Assembly (NCBI GenBank): GCA_031255425.1
Contig: JAIRSN010000160.1
Coordinates: 1 to 12,287 of the forward strand
DNA length: 12,287 nt
Direction of reading: 5' to 3'
From: Dysgonamonadaceae bacterium
GTDB taxonomy: Bacteria > Bacteroidota > Bacteroidia > Bacteroidales > Azobacteroidaceae
Shown: piece by piece, positions 1-5,500 of the stretch
Layout of the letters: every line of letters starts with the position of its first letter
Position numbering within the stretch: the stretch's first letter is position 1
Translations under genes and position numbers: made by a program
The notes under the pieces: generated by a model
Database searches by the model: none
The model's input: the letters and a program-made list of their open reading frames with translations, nothing else
Told to the model about the DNA's origin: nothing

Positions 1-175
1 GGATACAAAACGGCTAAACGAAGATTTACGATGGAAATGAGAAACTTAGTCATATCAATGATTGTAATACTATGCGGTGGTGACCCCGCGATCTTCTTTA
101 AAACATAGAGGACAAAAGAGTGACCGGAATTTCTTCCGACCACGCGTGGCTGCGCCTTCGCCCCGGGGAAATCTT
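1..175. other. Non-coding left edge with small palindromes
   Basis: No gene can be supported here. Two short plus-strand frames are open from the window edge, one stopping at 38-40 and one at 106-108. Either could be the last residues of a gene lying to the left, but 13 and 35 codons are too few to judge. From about 100 on the sequence is rich in palindromes: CGGAA/TTCCG at 125-138 and the perfect 10-mer CCACGCGTGG at 140-149. It runs straight into the 42-bp tandem repeats, so it probably belongs to the same repetitive intergenic block. Confidence 0.4.
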
Positions 176-301
176 AATTTTCCCATGTGATTCATAACAT
201 TTCCTTGCGGCGATGTCAACTTTCCCATGCGATTTATGACATTTCCTTGCGGCGATGTTAACTTTCTCATGTGATTCACGACATTTCCTTGCGGCGGCGG
301 C
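176..301. repeat. Tandem repeat, three 42-bp units
   Basis: Three consecutive units of exactly 42 bp occupy 176-217, 218-259 and 260-301. Each contains the core CATTTCCTTGCGGCG, with TTGCGG at 205, 247 and 289. The units differ at about ten positions, and all differences but one (next to the end of the third unit) are transitions. Because 42 is a multiple of three, the minus strand reads as a 14-residue peptide repeat (PQGNVxNxMxKL), which explains a 131-codon open frame over 70-465. That frame runs through hairpin DNA on both sides and is probably not a gene. Function is unknown; an interspersed Bacteroidales repeat is the likeliest explanation. Confidence 0.85.
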
Positions 302-575
302 GCAGCCGCTTTTATTATTTGTGATGTATAGGATACTACATCGCAGGATGCCGATAATCCGCAGTCACCGGACTCCGCAGGAGTCCAATATAAGTAACCC
401 CAGGTGTAAACCCGGGGAAAGCATGTGTCCCCCACACTCCCGACCCCGAAGGGGTCGAACAACATAGGGTATTATTCAACCCGTTCCGGGTTGTACGGAC
501 AGGCGGGGTTCCTCTACCCCGGGTTTGCACCCGGGGTTACTCATATTCAACCCTGCGGGTTGGCTGCGCCGCCTA
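302..575. repeat. Cluster of small GC-rich hairpins, REP-like
   Basis: At least six short inverted repeats occur in about 240 bp. They are GATGTA/TACATC at 323-342; GGACTCC-GCA-GGAGTCC at 370-386; CGACCCC-GAA-GGGGTCG at 441-457; CAACCCG-TTC-CGGGTTG at 477-493; ACCCCGGGT/ACCCGGGGT at 516-537; and CAACCC-TGC-GGGTTG at 548-562. An imperfect relative of the 516-537 hairpin lies at 398-417. Several have three-base loops. Short open frames on both strands here are products of the palindromes. I recall similar hypothetical ORFs in other Bacteroidales genomes, so this is likely a dispersed repeat family, but I could not check that. There is no transposase nearby. Confidence 0.7.
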
Positions 576-576
576 T

Positions 577-607
577 TTTTTACTTTCAAAAATTTTCATT
601 ACTTTTG
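577..607 (+). promoter_or_regulatory. Candidate Bacteroides-type promoter, rightward
   Basis: TACTTTTG at 600-607 matches the Bacteroides -7 consensus TAnnTTTG exactly. The -33 region (about 577-581) is only a T-run, without a clear TTTG, so the match is one-sided. If used, transcription would start near 613 and run through the long palindrome at 661-824 into the FISUMP gene, giving a leader of about 500 nt. It could instead belong to the repeat element to its left, or be chance in AT-rich DNA. Confidence 0.4.
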
Positions 608-660
608 TGCGGTTTCTTTTAACAAAGCAAGGAAACCAATTTATAAATACATATTTAATT

Positions 661-824
661 GAAGAAAGCGTTAGCTTTTATTCTTGTGTCTGAAACTTAG
701 ACAATTTCAACGCATACAGGAATAAGTAAGTAAACGCTCGCGTAGAAGGCGTGGGCAGTGCTTATTTATATGCGTGGGTAGTCTAAGACCTCAGACATAA
801 ATAAAGTTAGGAAGTCCCACGCTT
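661..824. repeat. Long imperfect palindrome; possible structured RNA
   Basis: Seven colinear complementary blocks pair across this segment: 666-671 with 819-824, 677-682 with 800-805, 687-693 (TGTCTGA) with 791-797, 696-702 (CTTAGAC) with 781-787, 710-716 (ACGCATA) with 769-775, 721-726 with 761-766, and 734-737 with 749-752. That makes about 43 pairs around an 11-nt apical loop. Each half is also palindromic alone. The left half pairs AGCGTT/AACGCT, TTATTC/GAATAA and TGTCT/AGACA; the right half pairs GCGTGGG/CCCACGC and TTATTTAT/ATAAATAA. The element is therefore two diverged copies of one palindromic unit in inverted orientation. It contains no open frame of note. It may be a mobile non-coding repeat or a regulatory leader for the downstream gene. 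Confidence 0.65.
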
Positions 825-1121
825 CGAAATTTTAAATCGCTTCTCTCCGGGACTCAGGAAGCCCAACATTCAGAATGAAACATATAAAAAAGATATAATT
901 ACCTCCGGCAATGGTAAAGGCAGCTTTTTGAGAACGACACAAGTCAACTGTATCGCTTGTCATTCATTACTCAAATAAATTTTATTTCTCATGTTTATAT
1001 AAAAAGTGAGTTGTCTTTACCGGAACCGGATTTATCAGATCGAAAATAAACATTATAAATAGTATTAACAACAATGGCCCACTCTCCGGAGAAGGCCGCA
1101 ATTAAAAAATTTTATTAAAGT
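825..1121 (+). other. AT-rich leader before FISUMP gene
   Basis: There is no coding region here. Complementary blocks suggest weak structure: TCCGG 904-908 with CCGGA 1026-1030, GGTAAAG 913-919 with CTTTACC 1015-1021, CTTTTT 924-929 with AAAAAG 1001-1006, and ACAAG 939-943 with CTTGT 956-960. GGCC 1076-1079 and GGCC 1094-1097 flank the palindrome TCTCCGGAGA. The last 20 nt before the ATG are almost pure A/T with no Shine-Dalgarno sequence, as is usual in Bacteroidetes. I see no match to TAnnTTTG in this stretch. Confidence 0.5.
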
Positions 1122-2372
1122 ATGAGAATGAAATCATTTTTTTGGATGCTGATGCTTGTCATGACGGGCGCAGCAAGTGTAAATGCACAAGTGCTTATCG
1201 GCGAAAACGGTACCGGGAAACCTCACGAAGGGGCAATTCTGGAATTATCGCCCAGTGAAAACAATTTGGGACTGTTGCTGCCGAATGTGGCGTTGGGAAC
1301 TTCTCCAACCGAATTTGCGCTGGTATTGGAGGAAGGAACGGCCAATTTCGACAAAGTAAAGGAAGAGGCTACCGGAATGATTGTTTACAATACGACAAAC
1401 GCTCTGGACGGGCCGGGACTTTATGTCTGGGACGGCAAAAAATGGGGGGTACTCATTTGTACTCCGCCTAATCTGGGGCCGATTACGTTTTCGACTCCTG
1501 TAATTACGCTGAACGAACCATTTACGGCCTCCGTTCCCGAAGTGACGAGTACGACTTCCTACGTATGGACGCTGTCAAACGGCCTAACCGGTAGTTCAAC
1601 GACTCGTGAGATTGAGATTACCCCACCGGCTGTCGGTGAATATCCGGCCGGTTCGATCAAAGTGAAAGCCGTCAAAGCCTGCGGCACAAACGCCGAGCAA
1701 AGCAATACAGCTCCCTTCGTTGTTTCTCGGGCAGCAGTACAGGATGAGGAAGGCAATAAGTATCCTATCGGTGACTTCGGCGATGCCGGAACATGGATGA
1801 CAGAGAACCTGCGATACAAAGGCGACTTAGTGGAAAAGACCGATTATTACTATCCGAATGACGACCCCAATGTGCCTTTGAAATACGGACTGCTTTATAC
1901 CTGGAAGGCAGCAACGGGTCGCACCGAAGTTATAGATACTGATGAAGGTGCCCTGACCCCGCCACATAATCTGGAAATATGCCCGGCGGGGTGGCATGTG
2001 CCGAGTGTTGAGGAATGGGATGCCCTGATCAGTGTGATTTCCGCTGATCAAAATGAACTTTATGCATCTCTCAATAGTACAGGTTCTGCCGGTACAAAGA
2101 TGAAAAGCACAGAGTGGGTGAACTCAATCGATTCCAAAGGCAAGAGTAACGCAAGTTACGACAATGGCTTCGACGGTTTGCTCGTAGGCACCGTGAATCT
2201 TAGCGGTGAAGTGGATCACTACGGTGAAGTTACGCACTTTTGGGCGAGTAACAACAAGGATTTGACCCGCGCGTATGAACGATACTTGTTCGACACCGGA
2301 GCAAACATGGGCATCAATAATACTTCCCATAAGGAACATCGGTTTAGCGTGCGCTGCAAGCGGGATAATTAA
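1122..2372 (+). CDS. Secreted FISUMP-domain protein (C-type-lectin-like fold)
   Basis: The product has 416 residues. Residues 1-22 form a signal peptide ending in SVNA|Q; there is no lipobox cysteine, so it is exported but not an obvious lipoprotein. Residues about 24-112 resemble the N-terminal module of many Bacteroidetes surface proteins (GAILELSPS, GLLLPNVAL, TGMIVYNTT, GLYVWDGKKW). Residues about 115-203 look like an Ig/PKD-type beta domain. The C-terminal 210 residues are a FISUMP domain (Fibrobacter major paralogous domain, TIGR02145, related to DUF1566): GTWMTENLRY 223-232, YGLLYTWKAATG 255-266, ICPAGWHVPS 286-295, NGFDGLLVG 348-356, FWASN 373-377 and FSVRCKRD at the end. C287 and C412 are probably a disulfide pair. 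The family is thought to be extracellular and adhesin- or ligand-binding-like; the ligand is unknown. The ATG at 1128 (MKSFF) is an equally plausible start. The gene is monocistronic and converges on the minus-strand operon. Confidence 0.88.
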   Translation: MRMKSFFWMLMLVMTGAASVNAQVLIGENGTGKPHEGAILELSPSENNLGLLLPNVALGTSPTEFALVLEEGTANFDKVKEEATGMIVYNTTNALDGPGLYVWDGKKWGVLICTPPNLGPITFSTPVITLNEPFTASVPEVTSTTSYVWTLSNGLTGSSTTREIEITPPAVGEYPAGSIKVKAVKACGTNAEQSNTAPFVVSRAAVQDEEGNKYPIGDFGDAGTWMTENLRYKGDLVEKTDYYYPNDDPNVPLKYGLLYTWKAATGRTEVIDTDEGALTPPHNLEICPAGWHVPSVEEWDALISVISADQNELYASLNSTGSAGTKMKSTEWVNSIDSKGKSNASYDNGFDGLLVGTVNLSGEVDHYGEVTHFWASNNKDLTRAYERYLFDTGANMGINNTSHKEHRFSVRCKRDN

Positions 2373-2414
2373 GGGCATTTGTCAATGGAATGAATCGAAA
2401 CCGGCCGGTTTCGT

Positions 2415-2455
2415 AGAGAATAAGCCCCTGCGCGAAGCGCAGGGGCTTATTCTCT
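2415..2455. terminator. Perfect 19-bp hairpin between convergent genes
   Basis: AGAGAATAAGCCCCTGCGC (2415-2433) pairs without mismatch with 2437-2455 around a GAA loop. It sits 42 nt after the FISUMP stop and 46 nt after the stop of the convergent minus-strand macroglobulin gene, so it can serve both. The T-tract is short on the plus side (GTATTTTC) and absent on the minus side. Termination is therefore certain in position but less certain in efficiency. Confidence 0.85.
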
Positions 2456-2501
2456 GTATTTTCCCGGCAACTGTTTCCTGAGAAGTAAAAGAACCAGCGC
2501 C

Positions 2502-5500
2502 CTATTTTACCTCAACCCTGCCACCGGCAGTATGCGACACAAACGCAGGCGCATACAAGCATTGGACCGTTGCGGCGCCGTTGGAATAACTGCCCTGCCG
2601 CGTTACATACAGGTCGTACTCAAAGACATACGTCCCCTTCGGCAGAACAGGAAAGAAGAAGTTCATCGAGGCATCCCTCGGCGACAGGTAGTAGGACACG
2701 CCCTGCTGCCACTGCGTTCCCGAGAGCGATTGAACCGGCTCGAAACAGGACGCACGCAGGTCTTTCAGCAACACATACTCCATGTCGCGGTCGGAGCGGA
2801 CGGTCAGCCGGACGGTTGCCTTGTCGCCCGTCTTCAGGGGATTGCTTTCCGTGACCGGAGCCAGGGATTTCCCGCCGGCGGTGACCCTTTCGATGAAAAG
2901 CGCCTTCTCCACGCTCAACCCGGTTCGGGCGGACGAGATTTTATCAATGTCCTCCCAATACTGCCAATACAAAGCGCCCCAAGCCGGGCCGGCGCCGGAT
3001 TTGGAAAGAGTCACCGGATGCAGGGACGAAAAGATGTCCGCCGCCGCGTTCCAACTCTCCTTGAAGTAGCCGGTTCCCGCCTCTTTCCGGGAGGTATCGA
3101 TGGTTTTGTTTCCCGCCGTGATGCGCACGTCCCCCTCGCTTTCCAGCCAGTTCGTCCCGGATTTCAACAGCATCCGGATTGCGCTGACGGTTGCCGGAAC
3201 ACTTTCCCATTGCAGGGTCTGTTTCTGTTTCAGCAGCCAGCGTTTCATCTCGTCCATCTCCGCACGGCCGGCGCCGGCTTCGAGGAAGGCATCCATGATA
3301 AACGTGTGTACGCAGACAGCGCTTTGAGTCATGAAACTGTTCAGGGAATTGTTAGGCCAATACATTCCGAGATCCGGCTTCCGCACCGCATGTTCGCGCA
3401 GGGATTTCAGGATGGCCTGCGCCGTCCGGGCATTTCCGTTCCGCTGCATCAGCGAGGCAGCCAGCGCACAGTGATACAGGCCGCTCTTCTGCCAGCGCTT
3501 CTCCACGATTCCGGTGTAGAAAGCGATGGCGGCGCGGTTTTCCTCCGGCGGAAGCTCCGGATACAGCGAACGGACGAAAAGATATTCCAGTTCATAGGTA
3601 GAAAAATGTTCCGGCGCCTTGCGTCCGGCGCGGTTTTCCGCATCGGCGTATTGTTTAAACCGGAGGTCGATAAACCGGACCGCCTTTGCCTGCATCGCTT
3701 GCAGTTCGGTTGACGCCGGCAGCTCTTTCATGGCATAGAGTATCCACTGCGTGATGGAGACGCTGCTTTGCATCCCGTTGAACCAGGGCCATCCGCCGTC
3801 TTCGTTCTGCAAGGATTCCAGTTTCAGTAGCGCCTGCGTCCGGAGGTTGGCGGAGCGGTTGACGTCGAAGAGCAGGGCAAGGCGCTGCATTTGTTCCGAT
3901 TCGGCACCCGCCTCCATCACCCAAGGCGTTTCCTCCAGCAGGAGGGCTTTCAGTTCGGGGTTTTTTCCCAGATGAGAGAGCAGCGTTTCCGTTGTGCCGC
4001 CCTGCCGGGACCAGGCGTCGACCACCTGTTTGATTTTCGGCGTACTGTTCGCGAGGCGCGTCGCCCATTCGTTGGAATACCAGGCGGCAAACCACGAGAG
4101 CGCATTGTCGGACTGCGGCGCAGAGAGCGCCGGCAACGCTTGCACGGCATACCAGACGGGATTGCCGGCAATTTCCAGCGTCAGCCGGTAGTTTTCCAGC
4201 GTCGGCGAAGCGTGACGGGTCCATTTGTCGAAGGCGAACGTACGAGTCTGTCCTTCCTGCACATCCAGCGGAATGCTTTCGGTGACCATCATCCGGTTGG
4301 GCAAGACAGGGATTAAATGCTGCTCACCGTCGCTGAAGGCGGCAGACTGCGCAACAACCCGCACGCCCGTCCCGTCCAGTCCGGCGGGAACCTCGAACGA
4401 CCAGTCGACAACGACCGTCTGTCCGGCTTCCACCGCAAAGGCCTGCGAAGGATTGGCGACGTCGATCAAGCGCTCTCCGGTAGCCGGATCGAAAAACACG
4501 AGGGTCGCCTTTCCGCTTATCGTTTCTTCCGTCAGGTTGGAGATGCCGGCGGCGATCGTCGTCCGGTCGCCCTGGCGAACGAATCGCGGTATGTTCGGCG
4601 TAACCATCAGTTGCTTCCGGCTGATGGCTTCCTGCACTAATTGACCGTATTTCAGGTCCCGCGTATGGGCAAGGCTCATCCACTTCCAAGTGGTATTGCT
4701 TTCGGGGACGGTGAACGAAACCCGGGTTTCGCCCGCCCCGTTGGTTGTCAGTTGCGGATAAAAGAACGCCGTTTCGTTGAAATTCCGGCGAACCTCCACT
4801 TCCGGCGGATTCGGCGCTCCGTCCGCCTGTTTCGCCATCTCCGGCAGGGCGGGCGCATTTTCGGCGGCGGCATCGCTCCGGCTGAAAAGCATGCGGTTCC
4901 TCAATACGGCGTTGGGGCTTATCACATGAAATCCAAACCAATTGAAGGAAATATCGCCGTAAGCAGGCACCTTCACCTCCGCCACCGGAGATTGGAACGA
5001 ATCGTACGAAGGATTAAACTCATTCCCCGGCCGATTGGAAATCAGGGAGATGCTTTTCTCTCTTACCGGCCGGAAGTCCCACGAATGAGGCAGGATCTTA
5101 TCCAGCGAAGCATCGTACATGCTTGTCAGCAACTCGGCATCCGCCGGTTGCCGGGCGGCGTCTTCGATGGAGACCGTCCATTCCTCCGTTTGTCCCGGAG
5201 TGAGCCGGTCCCTGAAAACTTCCGTTTTCAGGTGCAGGCGCTTGTCCGGTTGCTTTCTGCGGATAACGACATTTTCCGTAAACGCCTTATTGTCCTTTAC
5301 AAAAGTAAACGTCGCCGTGATTCCGTCTGCATACGATTCCAGAAAAGGAACGATTATCTTCCTGTTTTCGTTGTTCAGCACAAACCGGGATGCCGACAGC
5401 TTTTTATCCTCCTTGAACAATTCGTAGAGTATGTAAACATTCCGGGCAGAGGTTCCGTAGATGATTTCGGCGCTTTCGCCCACGGCGCAGGTGGTCTTCG

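Noticed and set aside
2..40. C-terminal tail of a gene entering from the left (ending ...NEDLRWK stop)
   Set aside because: Only 12 codons are visible and a second frame is also open, so it cannot be supported without upstream sequence.
70..465. 131-codon minus-strand open frame with 14-residue peptide repeats
   Set aside because: The peptide repeat is the direct outcome of a 42-bp DNA repeat, and the rest reads through perfect hairpins. No signal, domain or promoter. More likely a spurious frame in an interspersed repeat.
2130..2372. FISUMP C-terminus as a diversity-generating retroelement variable region
   Set aside because: The lectin-like fold fits known DGR targets, but no template copy, reverse transcriptase or accessory gene is in the window, and AAY codons are not concentrated.
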